From the NCBI RefSeq assembly GCF_018139145.2, contig NC_059500.1, forward strand, positions 54,802,663 through 54,866,662: a stretch of DNA of 64,000 bases, read 5' to 3'. Position 1 is the stretch's first letter. The number at the start of each line of letters is the position of its first letter. The notes beneath the pieces are model-generated. The model did not search any database and was not told the DNA's origin. It worked only from the letters and a program-made list of their open reading frames with translations. Source of the stretch: Gymnogyps californianus (taxonomy: Eukaryota > Chordata > Aves > Accipitriformes > Cathartidae). Shown here one piece after another: positions 25,051-38,800 of the stretch. The position numbers and the translations under genes are program-made.

Positions 25051-28000
25051 TACCTTTCTCTTGCAATGAAGTTGTGATTTGTTAGTTGTGATTTGAAGTT
25101 GGATTTGATTCAGAGATCTTCTTGTGGTTGAAGTACAGGATTAGCAGACACTGGGTCTCTACTTGGTCCTGTTGCAGAATTTCTGTGGCAGGCCAGGAAG
25201 GTTTCAGGCTCTCTTCATGCCACAACATCGCCTGATGTAATGAATGCAGAGGAGCACCATGACGCTTAGTTCACGCATTATTATAAAGCCTGTTGAGAGG
25301 CTCTCTTGGCTAGCATCTCTAAATAAAACAAATTATTCCATGAATGGCAGAACTAACGAGGCCTGGTTTTCCTTCAACTGATTTACTTTGTTTGCATCTA
25401 TCCTAGTGTCTTCCTCATCCTTTCCCACTGTCACTTCACAGCTTCCTCCTTCTGTCTGTCCCAACTCTTTCTGTGATTGCTTGAAGTTACTCCACTGTTA
25501 TGCATGATTATGAATCCTCCATCTCCTGCTCATGTACCACCAGCAGTGGTTGACTCTGGAGTTGACTCGTGCATAAGCTGAGAAGTAAAATGTAGCTATT
25601 AAGCATGTCTCATCATTTCCTTCAGCAAGAATGGCACACTGGGCCTCTCATGTTTATTCAACAACCCTTTTTATGCAACTTGCAGGAACACCACGGTTTT
25701 GGCATGTTGGCCAAATTTTATTTTAATTAGCTGAAGAGTTCAAAAATTAGGAGAGATGGGATTGCCGATCAGCACAGCTGCATAAACCATGCTTCCCCAG
25801 AAATGGGACTGGAACAGGGGCTGTCTAGGAAAGCCAGGTGTGAATCTATTTAAGTAAATGCTGCTATATTCTTTGAGAAATGCCACATCATACTATCTGA
25901 GTTTCATAGTTTTTAAAACCTTTTCCTTGATTATTGGTTAAACAGAGTATCCATTGGTCAGTAAATTTAAGTGAAAGAAGATAATTTCTATCCTTTCCCC
26001 CCTGCCCCTTGGGATATGGCTGACCTTTTACCCTCTTGTGTTCTTGTTTGTGAATGGATTTCTTGCAAACTTCAGTCATTTAGGTTCATCGCGTTTAAAT
26101 TTTGATGAAGTCACTTCAGGCTATGTCCACTAAGTCTATTTTGCTTAGACAAAAAAACTTCGTACAAATTTTCTCTTTACTGTTAGTATCTATCAGATGA
26201 AATGTTAGCCATATGCTTGGTTTTCTTCTGAGCAGCTATTGTTGATTTTTTTAAAGCTTTTTGTAGTATTCTGCATGAAAGGTGCTGTATGCAGTAGACA
26301 GTGACATAGTTAGGAGAAGACATGCCTGCTTGATCTTTACACTTGGAAACCTTGATTTTCTTTGAGAGGAATTGTTCAGAAACATTTGGCCCTTGAACAC
26401 TAGGTAGTCAAAGCTGCAAAAGCTGTGGTGGGTTTATTATCTGTTGTTTGAATATTAGTTATTATGAAGACTTTAAAAAAAAATAAACAACAAAAAACCC
26501 CAAACAAGAACCAAGGGGTGGTTTTTTGTTGTTTCTGAATGCAATGCAGTTTTTTCTTTTCCATTTTGTTTTTTTAAATTCTTTCTTAAACCCTGCTAAG
26601 ACAAACTGTATGATTCCACAGATTTTGAAATTACATATGTTCATGACACATTTCTCATAAATCCATTTCAGTTGTAAGGTTGTATCTATATGCATGACAG
26701 CATAGTAGGAAGAAGCAAAAAGAGAGTCCTTGTAGTAAACTCTGGTGAAATCTGTTTCACATGTTGAATAAACATGAAGACTTATGGAAAGGAACTCATT
26801 TCTCTCACCAACAGAGAAGGTGCTGTATGTGACCTGTTCCCATAGACTTAGTAGAGAATAATTTTTTAAATTTTTTTTTTAATGCTGACTTTTGGAACAA
26901 GGGTAAAGTAAATGTCCTTAGGACCCTCCTGTAGTAGCCTGTTTGTATTGTAAATAAAATAAAATATACAGCAGGACATGAATTCATGGTCTGGAGTCTT
27001 ATTTAAAGGAGCTGCATTGAAGAATAGAGTGTTACTGCCTTATGTTTGGGGCCACCTTACCACTGTCCTGGGTATGAACAATGCATATTGTAGTTTATGA
27101 CTTTCATCTTTGTTTATGAATTGCAATCTTTTGGCTTACCCTCAGCTCTCTTAGAAAATAGTTGTTTGGGGTTTTTTTAAAGATAATGTAGTAGCAGAAG
27201 CTCTTGTCCTTGACATCCCTTGCTAGTTTCAAGTCTAGCTGAACTTTGGCTTTCCAAATACCAGCCCTTCATGGCTGGATAGATAGATTCATTATTCATA
27301 TTTTTGCTTTTTTGGCAATAAATGTGTGAAATGAATGCACGAGATTTCTGTAGAGATTCTGAATTGTATATGATGGCTGTGGCTTTAGGGGTGTCAAGCG
27401 ACCAGCAAAACTTGAAGTACTTAATGCTCCTATGATATGACCTGTTTGGTATGATCTCAGTGTGATCACTGTAACTGTACATTGGGAAATTAAAGTAGAA
27501 TAAATTCATAACTACAATGCATACAGGTAGTAAAAATGTTATAATATTGTATATTGTGTAATGTTTATCTATTGTGTATATATACATTTCTAGAAGGACA
27601 TAAGTAGAAATAAAAGTTAAAGCATTTTAGTATGTCTGTCTGCATGTTTAGATCAACTCCCAATTGTTTTGTTTTTTTCTCTCTTTAAGATATTCCCAGT
27701 TATTCATTTCTCAGGAAACGTCCCAATGACACATCTGATGTTCTTCACAAAACTCTGTGTACCTAGGTTTCTTTACCAGTATTGGAGCCAAGCTCAGATT
27801 GCATGTTTCTTTTCATACAGGCATCCCTGTTTAGGATTCTGTTTAACTTCAGATCAGCCTCATCTCCAGAGGTTACTGATCATTCACTTAAGGAAGAAGC
27901 AGCCTTGAGGCTCTTGCCAGACTTTTGGCTAGCTTCCACCTCTTTGGAAGTGCTGCTTTTCCTGGGCTTGGCTGGGTACCATCATCTTTGCCCTGAATTA

Positions 28001-28924
28001 AATGTAACCTGTGAATGACTACCCTGCAGTTTGACTATCCTGAGAACAAATTAATATCCATTGTGAGATAAAGTTTTCCATTCTTTGCAGGGTGGTGTTC
28101 AGCTCTCACATGGTGATAATCAGTTTGCTTTAGGACGGCTGGCTGTTAACACAGCTATTGAGCAATACTGTGCTAACTATTGAAGGATTTGTTTAGTCTG
28201 AAATAATCACCATAAAGATAACCTGTATTTTTGTTGAGTTCAGAGGAGATTAATCTTCATTCTTCTGACGCAGCAAACTTCTGAAACTTCTTTTAATGAA
28301 TACCTTTATAATGAGGATTTATCAAGGTCCTGTAAGTGTGTAATCTTACAAAAAGGTTGGACTGTTTAACAGGTGAAAAAAAAAACCCACTCTAAATTAA
28401 GACCTGAGTAACAAAAAAGAAAAAGATCAACATGTTTTCATCCTGCTCTGTACAGACTTCTTCCATGTTATGTATTCTGAATGTAAAATGTATTCTGAGG
28501 ATGAATATACAAATATTTTTGTTTGAAGATTTTATTATATCTGTGTGGCATGTTATCAGGCAGGACTCATTCCAATACTGTTTTCTGTGCAGTTTTCTGA
28601 ATAACAGTCTCTGTGTTTGGACCTCACACATGAAATGAGGTAGGCATTTATCCTCATTCTTTATGCAAAATGTCAAATATTTAAAAATAATTCCCAGGTG
28701 TGTATATATATGATAAAAAGCCTTGCACAGTCTGCAGTAGGCCTGTGGCCTGTTCCTACCAATAGCAACACTGTTTTTCACAGGACCATTCCATACAAAA
28801 ATGCTTATACAGCTATGCTATATCAATGTGCTTATGTCCGAGTTCAAAACAAATCCATATCTGTTTAGTGTGCTTCTGCTTTAGTGGGGAAATAGGCCCT
28901 CTGCTTTAGCTACAGCACTGTCTC

Positions 28925-29040
28925 ACATTCTCCTACTGGCCACCTCAGTGAAGAGCCTGGCTCCATCTTCTCAAAGACCTCCACACGGGTGTTAGGTCCC
29001 CCCAAAGCCATCTCCAGGCTGAATGAACATCCCATTTTGG
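28925..29040 (-). mobile_element. Old CR1 fragment, antisense (tentative)
   Basis: The wording AGAGCCTGGCTCCATCTTCT, GTTAGGTCCCCCCAAAGCC and CTCCAGGCTGAATGAACATC resembles the complement of the CR1 region just before the 3' UTR (usually ending CCAGGCTGAACAACCCC). It is diverged, and the borders are approximate. Confidence 0.5.
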
Positions 29041-29070
29041 GCCTCCAGTACAAAAAAACCCCACTGATAA

Positions 29071-29220
29071 AATCATAGAATCATAGAATGGTTTGGGTTG
29101 GAGTGGACCTTAAAGATCATCTCGTTACAACCCCACTGCCGTGGGCAGGGATACCTTCCACTAGATGAGGTTGCTCAAAGCCTCATCCAACCTGGCCTTG
29201 AACACTTCCAGGGATGGGGC
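29071..29220 (-). mobile_element. CR1 3'-end fragment, antisense
   Basis: Read leftwards it ends in the CR1 terminal repeat (complement of AATCATAGAATCATAGAATG at 29071-29090), preceded by the complements of GGTCCACTCCAACCCAAACC and the GTGTTCAAGGCCAGG block. It is a short 5'-truncated copy in the opposite direction to the host gene. Confidence 0.92.
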
Positions 29221-29235
29221 CAGAGTACACCAGAG

Positions 29236-29278
29236 GAGCTGGCTCTGTTCAGCCCAGGGAATAGAAGGCTGAGTGTGC
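29236..29278 (+). mobile_element. Short sense CR1 fragment abutting the antisense copy (tentative)
   Basis: GAGCTGGCTCTGTTCAGCCC followed by AGGGAATAGAAGGCTGAG resembles the CR1 sequence for [11 protein letters not shown] in the sense direction. It lies about 15 bases from the end of an antisense copy, which suggests an inversion during insertion or two separate insertions. Confidence 0.5.
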
Positions 29279-30865
29279 CTTCCATTAAAGAGACAATGGT
29301 GACAGATGGTAGCAAGCCCAGTTGTCTGCCTTCAGTTTGTTCACAAGCCTAAATTATGGAAGAGGCTACAAATACAAATGAGCGTGCAGATGTAAAAGTG
29401 TGCCAGCCCAGGTGGGACATATCCCCTTTCTTGACAACATTTTTTGCCTGATTGAACTTTGCTTGACATGTGGAACATCATATAGCAGTCTTTCTCTCTG
29501 TTCTGTTCACTTCTCATCACAGCAGATGCTGTGAAGTGTAAGGCTTAAAAAAAATGCACTGGGTGCCTGTATGGTGTGTGTCTATGTATGCCTTCTCACT
29601 CTGGTCCTTCAAACATTGCTAGCAGAATAACATAGCTCAGCAGTGTATAATTAGCTTTCTACTGAGCTTTTAATAATAATTTATTTATTACATCTCCTGC
29701 TTTTCAAGATGTGTATTTTCTTCCCCTTCATTCTGGCTTTCCATCGGTTTTCTCTCTTGCACACTTTTTAGTATATTGCAGTGTATCACTTTTGTGTGTT
29801 ACTGCCAATTTGTGAACTTTTGCTTTTAGTTTTCTTTTTGTTTCTGTTTTGCCTTAAACCTTTTACTTTTTCTAGTTCTGGTGCTTTTTTGTTTTGTTTT
29901 ATCATTTATCTCCAGAAGGATAAAATGTGTGTGGGAGAAGCATAATAAACACTTGTTGTCAGTGAAGTGGACTACAATGCATGAAAGAATGGTTCAGGGA
30001 TATTAAGTCCTGGAGCTTTGCTGCTTGGGTGATGACAACATATGTAGCACAACCCCCCAATAATTTAAAAGCTTTATCTATTGTAGCCCATGTTTGTAGC
30101 TGCCATTTGCATGAAGTTCCCTTTCAGACGTCTTTCAGGTTTCTGAAAGTGATAATGTGCATCTTGTTTGATGTGCTCACACAGTTGCCCCCTGACAGCT
30201 GTGAGGCTGATAGTGAGACAGTACTGATGTACTGCACCACTTAAGCCTCTGATATTGGATCCCCCTCCCCAAGGAGCACAGTACACAGGCTTGCCCTCTG
30301 CTGCTGCTTGCTGTTCCTAGCTCTGAAGTACTCATGTGTTCTTCATTGTCTGAAAAATTGCATTATTTTTTCTCACATGGTAGGTTTATTGATAGTTATA
30401 CATGGTGTGGTCTGTAGTGTGTGTTCACTGGAAAAAGCTAGTTTACTTCGCGTCATTTAGTCAATGTAATTGATCCCTGATTCTTTACCCTGCCATTTCA
30501 TTTGCCAGAGCAGCATCTCTAGAGGTTGTCAGGACATCGGCACATAGGATTACAGAAGCAAAAGAAGTAGAAAAAATGTTAATTTCAGACCTTGTTAGGA
30601 TCCAGGTAAAAATTAATTTAGTCAGCTCTCTTTCTTTCTTCTGAGCACGCGGCAACTTCAAGAAACTATGGATGATAAGTGGGAAGGAAACTGTAGGGCA
30701 CTGGAAAATTGGCTCAGGAAACATGTTAGAGAAAGTGTATTTTTGCCAAGTTGTGTACTTCAGATACATGCTTATGTATTTTGTGACTCCAAAGAGACAT
30801 CTAGTTCTTTATATGGTTTTGTTTTTAACTGCTATAAGTTTTCTAAAGTATTTTTTTCCCTTCAG

Positions 30866-30991
30866 CTGATGGAGTCTGTGTGTTTAAATGCTTGGTTAAC
30901 AGAGACACTGAATACTGTCGTGTGGGAAAACAGTCTGTGTTAATGACACTGGGATACAACAGTGCCTTGCTCCAGTTCAAGTCACAAGCTG
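30866..30991 (+). CDS. CARM1L: CARM1-like arginine methyltransferase, coding exon 2
   Basis: The exon is 126 bases and phase 1 at both ends. It encodes codon 57 (split) through 98 and the first base of codon 99. It begins after a clear polypyrimidine tract ending TTCCCTTCAG and ends at the strong donor G|GTAAGT. The translation starts ADGVCVFKCLVNRDTEYCRV and continues GKQSVLMTLGYNSALLQFK. This matches the second half of the CARM1 N-terminal PH/EVH1-like domain (mammalian: EDVCVFKCSVSRETECSRVGKQ). The exon has no internal Met-initiated ORF in this frame, so ORF callers miss it and report another frame instead. VCVFK, CRVGKQS and TLGYNS are recognisable, but many positions are changed. It lies 26.6 kb downstream of exon 1. 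Confidence 0.93.
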
Positions 30992-31749
30992 GTAAGTACA
31001 TCTTGCATTTGTGAACATCTTCTCCTTCCTGCCACGCTACTGTATTGGTAAAGCTCACTTTAAAGTATGTTGTCTTCTACCTCTGTTTCATGGTGGCTAT
31101 TTAAATATTACATTTTGTTATGAAGATTTGTGCAACTTCATTTGCCTCTAACCCACTCCAGCTGCCTTTTGTGGAATATGGACGGTTCACATAGTGTACA
31201 TAACATTTTTGCAAAACAACTGCAGAGTAATTTTCTGAAGAAAGCAAATGCAGGTAACACATTCATGTGACAACTTCAACTGGTAAACGTAATGCTTTGT
31301 GTGGGCAATCTGCCACTTGTTACTCCTCATTCAGAAATTGTCTTGCAGATCTGTTTGTCTGAATAGTTAATTGAGGTAGTTTAACATACACTTGCAGTTC
31401 TTAGGATAGATATTCTGTGTGTAGTGATGCTGAAAAAGAAACTCACTCTGTTGCAGAAACATGACTGTATTTTAGTAGGATGTTGAGATCTGTATTTTTA
31501 TACTTCCACATGACTTGTTTTTTTGTAAATCCAACAGCTGAGACTTTTTAATATGTGCTATCCTTATGTCCTCATATTGGCTTTTGGAAAAGCATTCTTA
31601 GTTTTTATGCAAGGAAATTCAGAAGGCTGCCTGTTTATTCTGAGTAGTGTGCAGCATGGCCACAACTCATTTTGAAATTGTGTAACTATAGGTAACATAC
31701 AGCTTCCTCTTTAGCAATAACCCAGAGTTCTTATATAGCAGCCTACATC

Positions 31750-31880
31750 AGTAGGCCTGGTGATTTCCCGGAGGCCATTACAGTTATTTCCATTTTATAT
31801 TCTGTGGAAACTGAGGCACAGAGCAATTAGATTTGATATTTAGCAGCTTATTTAAAGACACATACATGTTTCAAAGCATC
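31750..31880 (-). repeat. MIR-like SINE relic, antisense
   Basis: CATTTTATATTCTGTGGAAA followed by CTGAGGCACAGAGCAATTAG (31791-31830) matches the complement of the most conserved MIR segment (usually CCATTTTACAGATGAGGAAACTGAGGCACAGAG). The flanks are too diverged for exact borders. Confidence 0.6.
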
Positions 31881-34800
31881 AAGGGCTGAGAATTTGCATG
31901 TAGATGGGTTTGTTTGTGCCATGAGTTGCTAGTCCTGTGTCATGTGGACACAATACAGGAGTCTCACTGTACTAGAAAATAGAGTTTTTAGACTAACCTG
32001 ATTTTTTCAGTTGGGTGCCAAATCTTGGTGGCCTTTGAAGTCCTGCCTGGTTACAGCCTTTCATCTGTATCCATCAAGAAAAACTATTCATGTTTTCAAT
32101 GTCTTACCTTACTAAAACAATATGAATATAAGCTAAGAATTACTGTGAGTGTCTGGGGTTTTTTAAATCTATGTATCTGAATGTTACAATTCAGTATTGT
32201 GCTTCCATTAAGTTATTCTCTTGAGACAAGACCCACATCATAACGGAAGCGATAATTGAGATTAGGTTGTTTAGTGATTTATTAGCTCACTGCTGAGATA
32301 ATTAATAACTAATAATTAAGGAGTCAGGAAAGTTCTTCAGTACTCTTTGATCTGCAATCTCTACCATGTCTTGCCTACCTAGAAAGGTTCTGATTCCAAA
32401 AAGCACTGCTGGTTTGGAATCCCAAGGCAAAAGAAGTTTCTCTTAGTGCTCTTCCCCACCTTTACAAACTAGTATTTGAAAAAAATCCAACTAATTTCTG
32501 TACAGTTTGGTATTTTTCCTGAGAGGAGTGCCTGGAAGATTAAGTGGTAAATTCAGTCATCTCTTTAGCTATATTCCTTGGTGATTTGTATTTAGTTTAT
32601 TTATATAGCTACATATTGTGAAATAGATAAGAACAGCATAGGTAAGTCTCTTAATTTATTACTTCTGATTGCTTGTTAACATGACAAACTTGAGTGTTTT
32701 CTATATTTTTTCCATCTTTAAAGCTCAGGGGGAAAAAAATTGAAATGGCCTGTTAGTCCATGCAACAACTCATTGATAAAATGACAGGAATATAATGGAT
32801 TGGTCAAATTAAAGTCTGTTCAGATTAAATAACAAACCTGTTGATATCAAATGGAATGTGTTGGGTGCTGTGTTAAGCTGAAAGTTACTTGTAGGATATT
32901 ATTTCCCCATGCCATAGGAGTAGCTTGCTGGTACCTTCTTCTACATGTTGAGTATGTCGAATAGCACCTAGTCTTGAGAAAGTTATATGTTTTTTACAAA
33001 GAAGTCAAAGCTATAGAGCAGAAGCTAACCTTTTGTTGTTTGCTGTGTACAAGTGTAGGTGTTACTCTCAGTTTTATGTATTTGCAAATGTGTATGTGTG
33101 TATAATAAACAAAAATAATGCTGTTATTAAAAAATGGACTGAAAACTCCTTTTTCATAGGTTAAAAGTGTTAGTTATGAAAATGCATTGTAGAAGTCTTA
33201 GGGGTTTTAAGTCCTCTGTCTTTTAGGAAGGTAGAGGAAGATGAGGAATGAGGAATGGGAGGAGAGGGAAATTCATGCCCTGCTTGTGCCCACACAGAGA
33301 ATTGCTGTTCTGGTTCCAGCATTTAGACAGTCATAAATCATAGACTGTATCTTTCATTTCCTGCTGAACATATGTTAAACATCTGAGTACGATCAAGCAG
33401 GCAATAAAAATGGAAGTTAGTAGCCTACAGGCTTTTCTTTCAAAAACAAAGATCATTTATCTGTAACAGACCAACCAACCAGTCTGTAACTCATCTGTAG
33501 CAGACGTGGTATGTAGCTCTCTATTCCTTGGTGGAAATGGCCTGCTTAATTTAGCACGGAATTAGTTCATGAGCATAGGATGAATTGTTCTTTCGGGGAT
33601 GTGGTAGAATGCAGGTTCCTTTCTTCTTTCAAACCTCGTAACCCTGGTCTTCAGCCACTTTCACAGTGCATCCAGGCATTGGACACGCCAATAAGTGGTG
33701 TCTGTAGATGTTGTTTTATTAGCGCAACTCATCTTGAAAGTTGTCTGCCAGCTCTAATAGCTGCGCCACTTACATAGAAGCACAATACAGGTGGAAGAAA
33801 GAGTGCTATTTACAGTTTTCACTTACTTATAGCATATAGTACTTACGGAGCTCCACATACAGAACTGAGCTAGAGACATAAGAGTGTGTGTATCTGTAGA
33901 GAGAGATATAGATATGTGAACTATATTAAAGGCATACATTGAATTTTATATGTGTAAATGTACATGCTGTTACTGCAGTATAATTCAAGCAAGGAACATG
34001 GTATGTCTTATGGTGATTTTTTTTTTCCCCCAAATTATTATTTCATGTAATGGCATATGGATCTAATGATCTATGATTCCATTAGCCAGTCACACAGTCC
34101 AGAAGCAACAAGTTTGTAGAACAGAACAATTGGTGCTGGGGCCCTGGTATGCAAACTATACTCATTTGGGAAGGAGGCAAGAATGGAGAGTGTGTTTACT
34201 TTGAACTAGATCTAGCCTGGTCACATAGACTAAATGACCATTGACTGTCGAAGTTTATTCCTGGAGTGCATATTTTGGTTTAATTTCATCCAGAAGGATT
34301 CCAGTTAGTGTGTACTGAGACCATGCAGCCATGCAAACCAAAGCACTGTAAGTGGGGACAACTAATTGATATGCCTCAAGACCCAGACTGCAAGGAAGCT
34401 AAGAAGAGTTTGTGTCAATAAATTCTATGAAGGACCAAATGATTCTGTGGTTGCTTGCTAGTTTCTGTTTAAAGTAGTGATTCTGTTTTTCAGAGAAGCA
34501 AAAAAAGAAGAGTTTGGTTACCTGAATCTTGTTTTATTTGAGTTAATTTAGAAAGCAGTTAAATTCACAAATGTCTTTAATCTTGCAGCTTGAAACTCTT
34601 GTGGAGTTTTATTGCGTAAACAATGAGGTGCAACTTGTTCAGAGGAGAACTTATTCAATGCATTGACTGTAATTGCACCTCTGCAATTCACAGTCTCAAA
34701 AGAGCAGTAGGAAGTTCTACTACTGGAATGACTTAAAAAAACAGAAACATTTTTACTTTTAAGCCATACTACGTGCACAATTGTAATCCCTAACTTCTCA

Positions 34801-35862
34801 CTTCTGGGACAGAAACTTTGGTTCTGTGTCATACTCCAGTTTCTAAATTACTCCACTGTCACAAAGTGGCTCTAAGCTTTGTAGGTGCTTTCCCTGAGTT
34901 AATTCACCTATGTGGCTGTCCCAAACACTGGGTGGGCTTTGGGAGTGTGCAGCAATCAGTTTGACCTGTTCAGCCTCAATGGAATTCAGTGTCTGATAAT
35001 AATTTTCCAGGTTGTGTTTGGAGCTGGAGACTGTGGCGTGCAAGAACAAATACCCATGATGTGATTTTGGAGACTGCTGGTCTGTTCGCAAATCTTAACA
35101 GAGAAGGCTGCCACCGGCCATGCCTTCTGCTGTGTCCGTATCTGTTAGTCTCACTGTTCAAACCTCTGGGTTTGCCATTGTCTCACTCTGTGGTTTTCTA
35201 TGTCATTGCTTTTCTTGATCCAGTTAGAAGCAGCTATCCATAAGTTTTGTGGTGTTTTGACCTGACTCACTGAGTGTGTTCAAGGTGGGAGGATCTAGAG
35301 GGAAGCTCAAGACCTAATCACTTATGTCACTACTTTCACTACCTTTTGTTTCTCCAGGCTTTCCTTGAACATTTCTGTGGGAATGATTTTAGCATTAGCA
35401 TTTTAAAGTATTGATTGATTCTGATTCTTGGGAGGACAAAATAAAGGAGATTGGAATAAGGTCAATCACTTTTCCCCATTTTTTGAGTAACTTGTAACAT
35501 TCTGGTATTTTCATTGAAATTATTCTGGGCTGTTTTCTTGCTAATTAATATTAGTATTTGGCTTTCCAGATGTGATCTGATAATTTTATTTTCTTTTCTT
35601 CTATAGGCAAGTAATTTAGCGTAATTTTCCCAGTTTTAGAAAAAATTACTACATGAAGTATTTTAAATTTCTAGATTTTTTACTCCTGTCTGCTACATCT
35701 GAGTACTTCTAGATCTGCCTGCCTGTAAATTACAATATTGCAGTGCCAATTCTGTGTTGAAGGTGGCAACGTGCTTGTATTGGGGATTTGTCCAATCATT
35801 CAGAGTGTTTAAAAATCCATTTAGTTCTAATGTCTTATGTTCTGGTAAGAGTGGCAGAGATT

Positions 35863-35882
35863 GGGGGTGGGTGGGTGGGTGG
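35863..35882 (+). repeat. GGGT array, potential G-quadruplex
   Basis: GGGGGTGGGTGGGTGGGTGG: four G runs of three or more separated by single T residues, on the coding strand of intron 2. Single-base loops make this one of the most stable G-quadruplex patterns. It could form in the DNA and in the pre-mRNA. Confidence 0.85.
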
Positions 35883-38800
35883 ATAATTGTTTAAAATAGA
35901 CAGTCCTTCGTTCTGGTGAGGCAAGGTACGTCTTAGGAAATGTTGGCAGTATTTTGAAAATCAATAGCCACTGATTCAGTGCTACCAGATAGTGCTTTCA
36001 TGTGAGGCACGTCTGTGGCCACTAGTTCAGAAGAGGCTCTCGCTAAGCACTGCTAGACTTTTTATGTACCAAGACTTTCAGCATTCAGGCCATTTAAAAC
36101 TAGAAGACACAAGTGAACCACCTGCATCAACCATATCTGTCTCAGTATTTCCATTTCATGCAATCATACTGTACTGAGCCAAATAATCTTCCTTCATTAA
36201 AGTGTAATTTGTATTCTGAGGAAGCTTGTTTACATAAAAAACATCCGTTCTTTTGAGGAAGAATAAAAGAAAGGATCTAGTGCTTCTTATTTTAATAGTT
36301 CCCAAAGTGTAGTTTAACTTCAAAAGTTTTGCAATATCACAATAATTTGTACAACCTTTATGCAAATTTGACTACAGCTTAAAAACCCATTTCTCTCTCT
36401 GTTGTCTAATACAAGTCTGATGGCTTTTCTAAAGAAAGTGAAACATTTATATTTAGATACTTTGTAATGCCATTTTACAAATCATGACTATTTTGGTAAC
36501 GTTTTTAGTGTGAGATTGACACAGTGGGGGAAGCTTTCGCATCTGCTAGTTCACATTGCTTTGGAGTGTTGTTGCAGCTTGAAATTAAAGGTACTTCTTT
36601 AATATTCTTCTTGATGATAACCAACTGTTTTATCAATTTGGCTTCATTTTTGTTTTATATCCATGTGAATCACTTACTAATGGGCGGAATGTTCTATTAG
36701 AAGAAAATAAATTTTAGTTAGGATGTTTAGCTTGGAGGTGATACAGTATTTTGCTTTCTACTTACCAAAGAAAGCATATATTACGGGTGCTAAAAATAGA
36801 AAAGGCTTTTGCTTTGGGAAAAGTATGACTTAGGAAACTTAATAATGAGATTTGGAACATGTGGCGTCCAGTTCCTGATGTGGAATGACACAAGGCCATC
36901 AGTCATGTTTCCTGTAAAAACGCACAACCGATTGAGTCCCCTGTGTGCTGATGAAGTGCTTACTGACTGAATTTCTAAGCAGTTCTCCTGTGCTGACACC
37001 TGAAATGATTCACCCACTAGTATGTTTGCGACAAAATCATTGCCATTGCCCAAATCCAGACTCATAAAAAAAGTTTGAAAGAAGGCTGTAGAAATTCACT
37101 TATGAAGTAGCATTGTGGCAAGTGACCTAGTCTGCAAATTGTGATTTAATATTCAGTAATGTTCAAAACAAAATGATCTAGTGCTGATTGAAATATTAGT
37201 AAATGAGTTGTTAAAATGAACCGAATCCATTAGTCTAATCTAACACTAAATAAGTGTTTATGGCAATGAAAAGCTGTATAATTGGTTGAAAGGTATAACA
37301 TAAAGAGAAAAATATTTTGGATAAATATTGTCAAACTGGTGTAAACCCAAGGGTTTCTGGGAGCTTTTTCTTTTGAGTCTGTGTGGTGAATGCTGTTGGA
37401 ATTTTACTAGGGTACTGGTAATAGGTGTCACTGTGAATTTCTGAAGTCCAATACTTACAACTGAATAGAAGTAAAAAGATTTTCTTCCTCATTTGGAAAT
37501 AATATTCCAGCCTCAGAGTTGGATAGTAATCTGGCCTTGATAAGCTTACTATATTTTTACTGCATGTTTCACTTTTTTGCAAAGAAGGCATTTCATTATT
37601 TGGGTATTTTGCAATTCTGGTGTTCCAAATGGAAGACTGTGTTCCACTTGTTAACAGGAGACAGCCTGACCTGTCTGATCATTTGATATAGTCTTGTGAT
37701 AAGTTATGGACTTACTTCCATTCATTTTTTCAAACATGGTCAAAGTTATGACTGTACACCTCTCATAAGTTACAGGCCAAATTTACTGCTTAATGTAGGT
37801 ACTGCATTTTAATAGTAGCCTGCAGCAGATAATGCAAAATAATGTGGGAGTAGTGCTTCTCCATGGCTGTTATGCTAATCTCCTTAGACCAGAAAATCTA
37901 ACAGCTGTTGGTAAAATATATTTATTTAATGATTTATTGCAAGTAGCATTATTTTGGATTGCTGCTGTGTGGAGTTTGTGGGTTTTTATTCCCCACTGAG
38001 GTTTTTTCCCCTTATTCTGTGTATGTTAGTTTGGGTTTTTTTCACTTTCTCCCTCAACAACCATCCAGGTTTATTACTAGAGCCTTTTGTTGTTGTTCCT
38101 TCTCCACCCTCTTCCCCTTTGGAGTATTGAGAGACTCCATCTGTTTTGAGCAGATGGGTGAAGTGCACTATGTTAATAGCTTGTGTTTGTGTGTCTGTGT
38201 CTTCTGCTGTGAGGATAAGCATTTTGTAAAGAGAAATCAGTACAGCAGTTCTGCTTATGCAGAGTGCAACCATTTGAGTGACAGTTTACCAGGAATGGAG
38301 TATGAATGTGCCTGTTGGAAGTGCTAAGGGGCCTGGGGCTTATGCTCTCCTTTTTGGGAAGGGAGTAGTGTGAGAGAGACACCAGAAGCAGGGCTCTTTG
38401 GAAGGATGTTCCTGTTATCTTTGATTACAGGAATCAGTTTTAGCTGGTCTTTATTCAGTTTCTACACAGTTCAGTTTTTAGGCTATCAGTGCAGTAATAT
38501 CTGCAGAATATCTCTGACAAGTTATCAGACTGTAAAATTGATTAGCGTGGGTTTAATGTCCAACAGCAAATGTTAGTTAGCTGAGGTGCATAGCTAGTCA
38601 AAACTTTACAGGCAAATACCTCCGTTTTTCAGCAAGATACAGCTTTCTGTCAAGGTAAAAGTTTTCAAATGAATTTCAGTTTTCAGATTTTAATTGGAAA
38701 AAAAAGGGGGAAATAAGAAATAAATAAAAATCCTAACAAGCTTGGCTTTCAAAGAAAATGTCTGAGAGTTACATTTTTTATGTTCTTTGAAATTATTTGC

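Larger units (their letters stand above)
4249..30865 (+). other. Intron 1 of the CARM1-like gene (26.6 kb)
   Basis: The intron is bounded by the exon-1 donor GTTAAG and the exon-2 acceptor CCCTTCAG. The first 480 bases are still CpG island; the rest is AT-rich. It contains a reverse solo LTR (10472-11050), a MIR relic (11960-12150), a long broken CR1 (12265-14633) and CR1 fragments at 23880-24397 and 28925-29275, all listed separately. Between them (4730-10470, 14640-23880, 24400-28920, 29280-30865) I see no recognisable genes or RNA genes, only small tandem duplications and homopolymer runs. ORFs of 60-154 codons here have no family resemblance and no exon context. Confidence 0.85.

Noticed and set aside
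27177..27587. A 136-codon minus-strand ORF
   Set aside because: Low-complexity, Tyr/Ile-rich translation of AT-rich intron with no conserved pattern that I can see.
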